From CAZIWX01 sp964543125 (GTDB taxonomy: Bacteria > Fidelibacterota > UBA8477), in NCBI GenBank assembly GCA_964543125.1, contig CAZIWX010000057.1, positions 1 through 15,342 on the forward strand: a stretch of 15,342 bases of DNA. Reading direction: 5' to 3'. Shown here piece after piece: positions 7,550-14,060 of the stretch. A program made the translations under genes and the position numbers. The stretch's first letter is position 1, and every line of letters begins with the position of its first letter. Below the pieces are notes generated by a model that worked only from the letters and a program-made list of their open reading frames with translations, was not told where the DNA came from and did not search any database.

Positions 7550-8398
7550 ATGCGTTTTGAAAGCATACTTCACCGGTGCCTGGTGGTGTTCTTTATGGGG
7601 ATCGGTTTTGCCCAGGCTCAGTTTATAACCGCCGACATCAAAATCGACGCATCCCATCTGGATGATTCCCAACAGCAGGTGGTGGCGGGTATGCAACGCG
7701 CTATTCAATACTATATCGAATCCTACAACTGGATAACCGAAGCCAACGATCAACCCTTCACGATTCAGGCCCAGTTTTATTTGGATACCTACACCAACAA
7801 CGGCTACCTCCAAATCTATACCGGTAAAGCCTTTTGGGGAAATGGCGGCGATCAAAAATATTATGATAAATTTATCCAATTTACCTATCGACCCGGTGAT
7901 CAGCTCATCCATACCACTCGGTTTGAACCCTTACCGGGATTTATTGATTACTGGGTGAATTTGATTCTGGCCGGCGAGTTGGATACCTACGACCAATTTA
8001 GCGGCACACAATTCTACGGTTTAGCCCGCAAAGTGGCGGAGCTGGGCAAGCAATCCAATCTGAAAAAGGGGTGGGATGAACGATTGACGGATGTGGAGGA
8101 GCTCAGTGCCAATCAGAATTTCCGTAAAATGAAATTTGCCTTTTCAGAGGCAAAATACTTTTGGGAGCAGCATCAAGACTCGGATGCCGACCGTCAGATC
8201 AATGCTTTTCTGAATGCTTTGGAGGCCGGCCTTCAGCGAGAGCAGGCGCGGATCTATCTCAGTCAATATATGAATGCCCATTATCAGGAGTTGGGCGATT
8301 TCCTCTGGCAGGTGGGGAATCGGGACTATGTGGAGCGCCTGGCCCGGGTGGATGATGATCACGCTAAGTATTATAAGGATATGCTGGCCGACTGGTAA
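7550..8398 (+). CDS. DUF4835-like secreted protein
   Basis: This is a 282-residue exported protein. The signal peptide is MRFESILHRCLVVFFMGIGFAQA, with cleavage before QFITADI. The body follows the DUF4835 pattern as I know it from Bacteroidota and relatives. It has a paired strand/helix opening (DIKIDASHLDDSQQQVVAGMQRAIQYYIESYNW), a middle FTIQAQFYLDTYTNNGYLQIYTGKAFW, and 'FIQFTYRPGDQL'. Then come the hallmark helix FIDYWVNLILAGELDTYDQFSG and FYGLARKVAELG...GWDER. The molecular role of the family is not established; it is envelope-associated. Signal peptide and downstream DUF1460-like gene (21 bases away, same strand) suggest a shared periplasmic or envelope task. No ribosome binding site is visible at ATG 7550, but the signal peptide fixes this start. 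Confidence 0.72.
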   Translation: MRFESILHRCLVVFFMGIGFAQAQFITADIKIDASHLDDSQQQVVAGMQRAIQYYIESYNWITEANDQPFTIQAQFYLDTYTNNGYLQIYTGKAFWGNGGDQKYYDKFIQFTYRPGDQLIHTTRFEPLPGFIDYWVNLILAGELDTYDQFSGTQFYGLARKVAELGKQSNLKKGWDERLTDVEELSANQNFRKMKFAFSEAKYFWEQHQDSDADRQINAFLNALEAGLQREQARIYLSQYMNAHYQELGDFLWQVGNRDYVERLARVDDDHAKYYKDMLADW

Positions 8399-8419
8399 AC
8401 TTTTTAAAATATTCAATTT

Positions 8420-9334
8420 ATGCAGTCAACTAATCACCGCCATCCTCTTCAACGCTACCCGATTCTGGCGTTGGCCGGAATCGGGTTAGCGTTCATGGCC
8501 GCACTCGGTGGTGGTGGACAAAACCCACCCGACGCCGATCCCTATGTCTGGTTGGCTCAACAACCGAAACCCTGGACCCTCACCGCGGATCAGGTAACCG
8601 CGATTTTGCCCCAATTCCAGCAGTATTTTCCCGATTTTCAACAACGATTGAAGGCCTTTGTCATTTGGCGTCTCGGTACACCTTACGAAATTTTTAAACT
8701 GGGGGAAGAACGGGAACCGGATACCGACCCCATCATCCGGCTGGATGTATCCGATTGTACCGGACATATTCTCACTTCCCTGGCATTTTGTCAGGCCAAA
8801 TCCTGGGATCAGGCGCGGCAAAACATGATCTCCATCCACTACAAGCCGGATGCAACCGGACATAAACGGCCAACCTACGAATCCCGCTGGCATTATACCA
8901 CGGACCGGATCAATGGCAATCCCTATACGGTGGATATCACCCGGACGTTGGCGCCACTTTCAGAATTGGATTCGGTGCACATTATTTTAAACCGGAAAAA
9001 AGACGGGTCGGAATTTTTACCGCTGCATTGGTCCCGTGAAATGACGGTGTACTACCTTCCCAATGACAAAATCAATGCCGCCTTGCTGGCGAAACTTCCG
9101 GATGTGTGCGGGGTGGCTTTTGTGAAGCCCGGCTACTTCGGCCAGGGGATCGTGGTGGGCCATGAAGGTATGATCATCGATCAAACCGATCTGATCCATG
9201 CCTCTCAGTCGGCTGGTAAAACGGTGCGGGTGCCGTTTCTGGACTATTATTTTCCCAAGGACGGCGCGTTTTTTGGCGGGATCATGATTTTTACCTTCAC
9301 GCCCTTGGTAGAGACTGCCAATACCAGCGGTTGA
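8420..9334 (+). CDS. DUF1460-like protein (candidate N-acetylmuramoyl-L-alanine amidase, NlpC/P60-like fold)
   Basis: This 304-residue protein has an N-terminal signal or anchor segment (about 14-32, YPILALAGIGLAFMAALGG) and no lipobox. The pattern matches DUF1460, an NlpC/P60-related family with characterised amidase members. It has GTPYEI (86-91) and a candidate nucleophile Cys113 in LDVSDCTGHILTSLAF. The SIHYKP...TYESRWHYTTDRI block (138-164) follows. Candidate His248 lies in VGHEG, then LIHASQSAGKTV (258-269) and the closing strands GAFFGGIMIF. The second position of DCT-F is changed (DCTGH rather than the usual DCTTFVE), so substrate details may differ. Its likely place is the periplasm, cleaving peptidoglycan stems or muropeptides. 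It follows the DUF4835-like gene by 21 bases without a visible ribosome site and is closed by a terminator at 9358-9381. Confidence 0.72.
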   Translation: MQSTNHRHPLQRYPILALAGIGLAFMAALGGGGQNPPDADPYVWLAQQPKPWTLTADQVTAILPQFQQYFPDFQQRLKAFVIWRLGTPYEIFKLGEEREPDTDPIIRLDVSDCTGHILTSLAFCQAKSWDQARQNMISIHYKPDATGHKRPTYESRWHYTTDRINGNPYTVDITRTLAPLSELDSVHIILNRKKDGSEFLPLHWSREMTVYYLPNDKINAALLAKLPDVCGVAFVKPGYFGQGIVVGHEGMIIDQTDLIHASQSAGKTVRVPFLDYYFPKDGAFFGGIMIFTFTPLVETANTSG

Positions 9335-9357
9335 AAAGGACTGACGTGATGATCAGC

Positions 9358-9381
9358 GCCGGTTTTCGCCGGCTTTTTTTT
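9358..9381 (+). terminator. Intrinsic terminator after the DUF1460-like gene
   Basis: A GC-only stem GCCGG (9358-9362) and CCGGC (9369-9373) with loop TTTTCG is followed by eight T residues. It lies 24 bases after the stop codon and closes the plus-strand pair at 7550-9334. Confidence 0.85.
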
Positions 9382-9448
9382 AAAACTAAACAGCACTATT
9401 TTCACCCTACCCACCGGGTAGGACGGACAAGGAAGGTTGGTCAGAGCG

Positions 9449-10114
9449 ATGAGTAATCAGACTGATTTCATGCCGGGTCAATTCTACCAGTATTACTGCA
9501 ATATATCATTGCGAGAGCCGGACATTCTAAAGCAGTTGCGTGAGGAGACGGCGAAAATGGCCAATGCCAACATGCAGATTGCGCCGGAGCAGGGTCAGTT
9601 TATGGCCTTCTTGATCAAGCTCATGAAAGCCCATAAAACGCTGGAGGTTGGTACTTTCACGGGATACAGCAGTTTGGCGGTGGCTTTGGCGCTGCCGGTG
9701 TTGGGCGAAATGGTTTGCTGCGACATCAGCGAAGAATACACCGCCATAGCCCGGAAATACTGGGAACTGGCTGGTGTGGTAGAAAAAATGGAACTGCGTC
9801 TCGGACCGGCGGTAGAAACGCTGGACGCCCTGGTTACCGACGAGAACCAGGTGGGGACCTTTGATTTTGCCTTTATCGATGCCGACAAAACGGGCTATCC
9901 GGATTATTACGAACGGGCGCTCAAACTCCTGCGTCCCGGCGGCCTGGCGGCATTTGATAATGTATTCCGGGGTGGGCGCGTGGCCGATCCCGGGGAAAAT
10001 GATGAAAGCACCACGGTGATGCGGGAATTCAATCAGGACTTAAGGGAAGACACCCGGATTGACCTGAGTATGGTGCCCATCGCGGACGGACTGACGCTGG
10101 CCATGAAAAGGTGA
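9449..10114 (+). CDS. Class I SAM-dependent O-methyltransferase (CCoAOMT/COMT-like, cation-dependent family 3)
   Basis: A 221-residue cytoplasmic methyltransferase. SAM-binding motif I is LEVGTFTGYSSLAVAL (65-80), the acidic ribose-binding strand ends VCCDIS (89-94), and the metal-binding signature is FIDADKTGY (142-150), followed by LLRPGGLAAFDNVFRGGRV with D170-N171. N-terminal MQIAPEQGQFMAFLIKL corresponds to the 'm.i.peqgqfL..L' helix of the family. Bacterial members methylate catechols and similar hydroxyls; the substrate here is unknown. ATG at 9449 has AAGGAAGG 12 bases upstream. A TTG at 9437 abuts that site and is rejected. The gene stands alone: a terminator precedes it and the restriction endonuclease gene converges on it 42 bases downstream. 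Confidence 0.92.
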   Translation: MSNQTDFMPGQFYQYYCNISLREPDILKQLREETAKMANANMQIAPEQGQFMAFLIKLMKAHKTLEVGTFTGYSSLAVALALPVLGEMVCCDISEEYTAIARKYWELAGVVEKMELRLGPAVETLDALVTDENQVGTFDFAFIDADKTGYPDYYERALKLLRPGGLAAFDNVFRGGRVADPGENDESTTVMREFNQDLREDTRIDLSMVPIADGLTLAMKR

Positions 10115-10156
10115 GGAAGTCTTTGAGGAATTATCCCTGTAGAATCTCAACCCCCT

Positions 10157-10664
10157 TTAAAATTTTGTCAACCACTTCGGGGTTATATATTTTTTCTTCC
10201 CACCCGCTTTGATGGAATAGATAGAGAATACGTGTCCCCCAAATTTTTTAAAGAATTTTTCATGACTTTTGCGGTGCATTTCGATCCATTGGTACTGATT
10301 AATGGATTGTCCTGATGATACGGGCTTAATTTGGAATCCAATCCAGGTATCAGAGATTTTTAAGAATAAATCCACGCCATACTTTCGATCCCATTCATTC
10401 GGGGCGGATTCTATTTTGCATTGTAAAATCGATTCGAGCTGGCCATGGACAGTTTCAATCCTTTTTATTCCGCCGGGCCTGTGTGAAATAGTAATGCTCC
10501 CATTCTGCATGGGTGGCCGGGGCCCAGGCGCGGATTAATTCAGAAGTTGAGCCACCACGATAGGATTTGTTTAATCCCCGGCGATTCATGGCATAATTGA
10601 GCAACGTTTCGTGTTTGAACTTCAGGTTTACCCCGGCAGAGCCGGATATCCAGGCTTTTTCCAT
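10157..10664 (-). pseudogene. Small PD-(D/E)XK restriction endonuclease, MjaI-like, broken by a one-base frameshift
   Basis: Two overlapping reading frames form one protein. The upstream frame (10664 to 10455) encodes MEKAWISG...LLNYAMNRRGL...GGSTSELIRAWAPATHAEWEHYYF, resembling the N-terminal MjaI-family pattern (SELI...eeWe.wY). The downstream frame (to 10157) carries KYGVDLFLKISDTWIGFQIKP, a PD-(D/E)XK core with candidate D98, Q111 and K113 in the joined protein. Reading one A fewer in the A5 run (plus-strand T5 at 10462-10466) joins them smoothly as RRNK|RIETVHGQLES, giving 168 residues. As given, the first frame ends at TGA, losing the catalytic core. The ATG follows the methyltransferase stop directly (TGAATG), so translation is coupled. 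Either the gene is dead or the base is a sequencing error; the MjaI link is moderate. Confidence 0.65.
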
Positions 10665-11942
10665 TCAGAGACTCAACCGTTCGAATTTTTGCTCATATTT
10701 ATACGGCCTGGAATGATCTACTTCCGCTAAGCCGTTCTTGATCAAATGGGCATTAATGAAGGTTTTATTTTTCAAGTAAAGATAGCAGAGCAAATTATTC
10801 TGGTCGTCATATTTTTGCTTATCGAACTTAAGAAATACTTTTTGCCCCAGGGTTTTTTCCCGTAGGAAATTAACCGCATTATCTTTATCCGAACCATTTT
10901 CCTGAATCCCCAACAACCGGACAACCAAACCATTATTCAGCTTTACCCGCGCGGGACCGATTATTTGTTTAACCGTATAATATTCTTCCCGGACGCCACT
11001 GTTTTGGTCAAATTTTGATCCGAATTGAAGCTTTTTAGGGTTGATTTGCCTGTCCAATAAGTGCGGGTCTTTATAACGGTAGGGGAGGCTTTGAATCTTT
11101 TCCTGGAAATCTATTGTTATTGGATTAGCTAAGAATTCGTAGCAGGCGCCTTCAATATCTTGCTGATTTGTATCGAGTTTCTGCTTGGCGAGCTTGATAA
11201 AATCCGGATTGATTTCGTAACCGACTGAATTTCTGGCAAGATTGCGAGCTGCCAGGGATGTCGTTCCGCTGCCAAGAAATGGATCCAAAATAGTATCATT
11301 AACAAAGGAAAACATTTTTATTAGCCGGGTGGGTAATTCTTCCGGAAATACGGCAATATGTTTATCCTGCTTGGCGCCGGCGAAATTCCAGTGCCCCGCA
11401 AAGTAAGAATTCCACTCTGCCTGGGACATTTTTGAGCGTTCTTTTTGATACGGGCTTGGTTGGGGTGCTTTTCCCGGTTTTTTAAAAATTAAGATAAATT
11501 CATAATCCAGTTTCAAAATCCCATTCCGGGGATAGGGAAAACTTCCCATGATCGTCGCGCCCCCCGTCGTATTGGTGGTTGTGACTTTTTGCCAAATAAT
11601 GGCCCCCATGTAATCCAGGCCAATAGTTTCACAAAACCTGATGATTTCGGTTCGAATGGGAATCACCTTATAACGGCCATAATAAACTGACCGGGCAAAC
11701 TGATCTCCGATATTGATGCATAGCCGGCAACCTGGTTTTAGTATGCGATTACACTCATTCCAAACCAGATTGAGATTGTTGATATAATCCTCGTAATTAT
11801 CGTGGAAGCCGATTTGTTGATCAAAGCCGTAGTCTTTTAACTGCCAATAAGGTGGTGAGGTAATGATCAAATGAACGGATTGCTCATCCAGTAAATTCAT
11901 CTGCCGGCTGTCACCGTTAATTATTTTATGCTGAGTTCCCAT
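10665..11942 (-). CDS. Beta-class DNA methyltransferase (probably N4-cytosine) with C-terminal degenerate SNase-like domain
   Basis: The modification enzyme of a restriction-modification pair, 425 residues. Motif IV TSPPYW (28-33) comes first and motif I DPFLGSGTTSLAA (220-232) later, the beta-class order. SPPY favours N4-cytosine over N6-adenine methylation. Between them are LKPGCRLCINIGDQF and GGATIMGSFPYPRNGILK; GYEINPDF follows motif I. After a linker (about 260-325), residues 326-421 resemble staphylococcal nuclease: VVRLLGI, a helix (DNAVNFLREKTLG), KVFLKFDKQKYDD, LLCYLYLKNKTFINAHLIKNGLAEV. The catalytic arginine site before LLCYLY is replaced (DDQNNLL), so nuclease activity is unlikely and a DNA-binding role is inferred. 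GGTG lies very close to ATG. The endonuclease start abuts the stop codon. The block is visibly AT-richer than its surroundings, suggesting transfer. Confidence 0.88.
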   Translation of the reverse strand: MGTQHKIINGDSRQMNLLDEQSVHLIITSPPYWQLKDYGFDQQIGFHDNYEDYINNLNLVWNECNRILKPGCRLCINIGDQFARSVYYGRYKVIPIRTEIIRFCETIGLDYMGAIIWQKVTTTNTTGGATIMGSFPYPRNGILKLDYEFILIFKKPGKAPQPSPYQKERSKMSQAEWNSYFAGHWNFAGAKQDKHIAVFPEELPTRLIKMFSFVNDTILDPFLGSGTTSLAARNLARNSVGYEINPDFIKLAKQKLDTNQQDIEGACYEFLANPITIDFQEKIQSLPYRYKDPHLLDRQINPKKLQFGSKFDQNSGVREEYYTVKQIIGPARVKLNNGLVVRLLGIQENGSDKDNAVNFLREKTLGQKVFLKFDKQKYDDQNNLLCYLYLKNKTFINAHLIKNGLAEVDHSRPYKYEQKFERLSL

Positions 11943-11959
11943 TTCACCTTTTTTATAAG

Positions 11960-11988
11960 AAATATCAATTCTGTTGCTAATTTATCAA
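11960..11988 (-). promoter_or_regulatory. Weak candidate promoter for the methyltransferase gene
   Basis: On the minus strand TTGATA (11988-11983) is followed after 17 bases by ATATTT (11965-11960), overlapping TATTTC. The -35 match is good and the -10 match poor. The region is AT-rich, so chance matches are likely. No C-box-like operator was seen. Confidence 0.22.
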
Positions 11989-12055
11989 ACCCGCTCCGGG
12001 AATAAAGCACTTATTCAACACACTAAAATCCGCACGGTCCTGATGCTGTGTATCA

Positions 12056-12128
12056 GGGACTGAAGTCCCACCCGTTTTGGGGTTAGTGTTCTCCGGGCTG
12101 AAGCCCGGAGCTACGGAGGTTATGAATG
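12056..12128 (+). repeat. 73-bp partial copy of the hairpin-rich repeat element
   Basis: This copy matches 15051-15123 in 72 of 73 positions (A at 12085 versus C at 15080), in the same orientation. It contains two near-perfect hairpins with a GA loop: GGGACT-GA-AGTCCC (12056-12069) and CTCCGGGCT-GA-AGCCCGGAG (12091-12110). Similarity starts exactly at GGGACT and stops after TTATGAATG, so the right half of the element is missing and no TTATAA flanks are present. It lies 32 bases downstream of the lspA stop and upstream of the methyltransferase. The stable stem could terminate or protect the lspA-side transcript. Confidence 0.9.
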
Positions 12129-12160
12129 AAGGCTTTTATTCAAATCATCAGAAAAGACTG

Positions 12161-12670
12161 TCACCGGTTCACGGGCTTCTTTGGCCGGTGAACCAGTTGC
12201 ACTACCAGCAACCCCACTGCCCCCAGTGTAATCGATAAATCCGCAAAATTCAAAATCCCGGTGCGCAGCCAGGGACCGATTCCAAAATTCATGAAATCCG
12301 TCACGGCGCCGTGATAGGCGATGCGGTCATAGAGATTGCTCATCCCGCCGCCAATGATGCTGGCAATACAAACCACTTCCCAGACCGAGAGGTGTTTCCC
12401 CAGGATCACATAGCCCAATCCGGCCAGAACCATAATTATCGGGAAAAGTGTGAGCAGGATGGTTTTATAAGGCTGGGGCAGATAGGCGCCCAGGCTCAAA
12501 AAAGCACCATCGTTTTCCGCGTACGTAAGGATGAAGAAGTCTCCAACTATCTGGATGGGCCCCAGGGATTTGAGATGTTGACGGGCGTAAGCCTTGGTAC
12601 CTTGGTCCCAGCCCAGACTAACGGCAATGATTGTGAGAATCAGGATGTAATTTCTAAGTCTGGAAGTCAT
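12161..12670 (-). CDS. lspA: Lipoprotein signal peptidase (signal peptidase II)
   Basis: This inner-membrane aspartic protease removes signal peptides from prolipoproteins after diacylglyceryl transfer. It has 169 residues and four hydrophobic segments, the usual length. Conserved blocks are WDQGTKAY (21-28), FFILTYAENDGAFLSLG (45-61; the N-x-GAF motif), IIGGGMSNLYDR (105-116) with catalytic Asp115, VTDFMNF (123-129), and ILNFADLSITLG (139-150) with catalytic Asp144. The frame stays open upstream into the NHL-protein gene, but ATG at 12670 gives the family N-terminus. No clear ribosome site precedes it. It follows the lipoprotein gene by 43 bases, a gap that holds a small hairpin. The adjacent NHL protein has a lipobox and would be a substrate. 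Confidence 0.95.
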   Translation of the reverse strand: MTSRLRNYILILTIIAVSLGWDQGTKAYARQHLKSLGPIQIVGDFFILTYAENDGAFLSLGAYLPQPYKTILLTLFPIIMVLAGLGYVILGKHLSVWEVVCIASIIGGGMSNLYDRIAYHGAVTDFMNFGIGPWLRTGILNFADLSITLGAVGLLVVQLVHRPKKPVNR

Positions 12671-12691
12671 TTCGGGCGTGCCGGCCGGGGA

Positions 12692-12709
12692 AATCAACCA
12701 GCGTTGATT
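12692..12709 (-). other. Perfect small stem-loop between the NHL lipoprotein gene and lspA
   Basis: AATCAAC (12692-12698), a four-base loop and GTTGATT (12703-12709) form a perfect 7-bp stem in the 43-base gap. There is no T-run, so it is not a typical terminator. It could be a processing or translation-modulating hairpin, or chance. Confidence 0.3.
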
Positions 12710-12713
12710 GACA

Positions 12714-14060
12714 TTATTGGGGTTGCCCGTAATCAAATTCGGTAGAAAGCTTGAAGCGCATGACCCGGTCATTACCGGTATCGGCAATATACACGACGCC
12801 TTTGTCATCCACGGCAACACCAAAGGGCCGATTCAGAATATCGGCGGAATATTTGTTCACCACCGTATCAGTGGCGGTATATACCCAGCCCGTATCCGAC
12901 AAAGCGGAATCAATTAATGTAGTATCAACCCGGACTTTGGAGACACCCACATAAAAGCTGAACATGCCCAGGCGTGTGAACTGTTGGACCTGATCATGAT
13001 CCGTATCAGCCACATAAATATTCCCTACCGGATCCACGGTCACATCCGACGGATGATCAAAACGATTCAAATCCATGATTTGATTTACCCCCAGATCAAA
13101 TGCTCCGTTACCACCCACTTTGTGAACCCCGAAAATCGGTCCCCATTGGGCGTAGTAAATGCCGCCTTCCGCATCGGTAGCAACACCTTTAGGGCTGTTC
13201 ACGGTGCCGTTACCGGTTCCCCGGGAGGCCGTGCGTTGGGAGATAACGCCCCGGTAGAGAAACAGCGGTTGATCGTCATTGGTGAGGACAAAGGCGGCCG
13301 GTTTATAGGTGAAACGCACCAAGGAATTGCTGGCGGCATCGGTGGCGTAGGCAAAATCCTGGTCATCGGGACCGGCACTTACACCGGTGAACCGAACAGT
13401 GTCAGCGCCGATATAATAACGGGCGGCATTGGTGGAATCCCGGCTATTGTTGCCATCCCAGAATGGATGAACTCCTAACAGATTTGAGATACCCTCCATT
13501 GTCCAGCGGATCGTGTCAATGTGAGCAAATGAGGAAACAAGTTCCGAGATGGAATCCAGATCGCTGACCCAACCGGTATTACTAAATTGTACGGAAGTGA
13601 TAATGGCTTTAATACCGGCATTATTCACATACTGATTCCACACCCGGATACGGTTGGAGCTGTCCGCTATGAAAAGATTCATGCGGCTATCCTGGGCAAT
13701 AGCATAAGGCGCAAACCCCAGATTTGAGAGCGCCGAAAAATCATTCCCAAAACCATCCACGGTGGTGACAATTCCCGCAGCGTCCAGCACGGTTATGTTG
13801 TTGTCGGCTTGATTGGCAACAAAAATGTAGCCGTCATGACCCACGATGACATCCCGGGGATGATGAAAAGCATAGCCGTTATCAACGCTCCAGTTGGGGC
13901 TGATACGAATGTAGGTGGTATCACCCGCGCCAAAAGTGGTGGAATCCGTGTTATTGGAGGTGGGCAGATCCCATTTGGTGCCACAGGCCAGGACCACCCA
14001 GAATATGAGAAGCGGCAGAATCAATCGCGGTGGAAATTTGAACTTGAGATAACGCGTCAT
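12714..14060 (-). CDS. NHL-repeat (beta-propeller) lipoprotein
   Basis: A 448-residue exported lipoprotein. The signal peptide MTRYLKFKFPPRLILPLLIF is followed by lipobox VLAC, with Cys at about residue 30, so it is a substrate for signal peptidase II. At least five NHL-like repeats are visible: HPRDVIVGHDGYIFVANQADNNITVLD, PYAIAQDSRMNLFIADSSNRIRVW, SPKGVATDAEGGIYYAQWG, HPSDVTVDPVGNIYVADTDHDQVQQF and RPFGVAVDDKGVVYIADTGNDRVMRF. They predict a beta-propeller, probably periplasmic or at the outer membrane, for binding rather than catalysis; the ligand is unknown. ATG at 14060 shares one base with the PorV/PorQ stop (TAATG), which fixes the start and implies coupled translation. A 14-codon upstream extension (to 14102) is open but would bury the signal peptide. 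Confidence 0.88.
   Translation of the reverse strand: MTRYLKFKFPPRLILPLLIFWVVLACGTKWDLPTSNNTDSTTFGAGDTTYIRISPNWSVDNGYAFHHPRDVIVGHDGYIFVANQADNNITVLDAAGIVTTVDGFGNDFSALSNLGFAPYAIAQDSRMNLFIADSSNRIRVWNQYVNNAGIKAIITSVQFSNTGWVSDLDSISELVSSFAHIDTIRWTMEGISNLLGVHPFWDGNNSRDSTNAARYYIGADTVRFTGVSAGPDDQDFAYATDAASNSLVRFTYKPAAFVLTNDDQPLFLYRGVISQRTASRGTGNGTVNSPKGVATDAEGGIYYAQWGPIFGVHKVGGNGAFDLGVNQIMDLNRFDHPSDVTVDPVGNIYVADTDHDQVQQFTRLGMFSFYVGVSKVRVDTTLIDSALSDTGWVYTATDTVVNKYSADILNRPFGVAVDDKGVVYIADTGNDRVMRFKLSTEFDYGQPQ

Noticed and set aside
10455..10475. Programmed -1 frameshifting to express the full endonuclease
   Set aside because: The run reads T AAA AAG rather than a full slippery heptamer, and the -1 frame soon meets a stop; the needed shift is +1.
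12056..12128. Considered as a CRISPR repeat, riboswitch or small RNA gene
   Set aside because: The only other copy is 3 kb away inside a larger element with inverted ends; there is no spacer array and no gene-control context, so a dispersed repeat is the simpler reading.
12172..12200. Inverted repeat GGTTCAC/GTGAACC at the 3' end of lspA, considered as a terminator
   Set aside because: It lies in coding sequence, has a 15-base loop and no T-run downstream on the minus strand.
12984..13478. Plus-strand open frame with Gly/Ile-rich repeats
   Set aside because: It mirrors the periodic NHL repeats of the minus-strand lipoprotein gene, so its repeat look is inherited.
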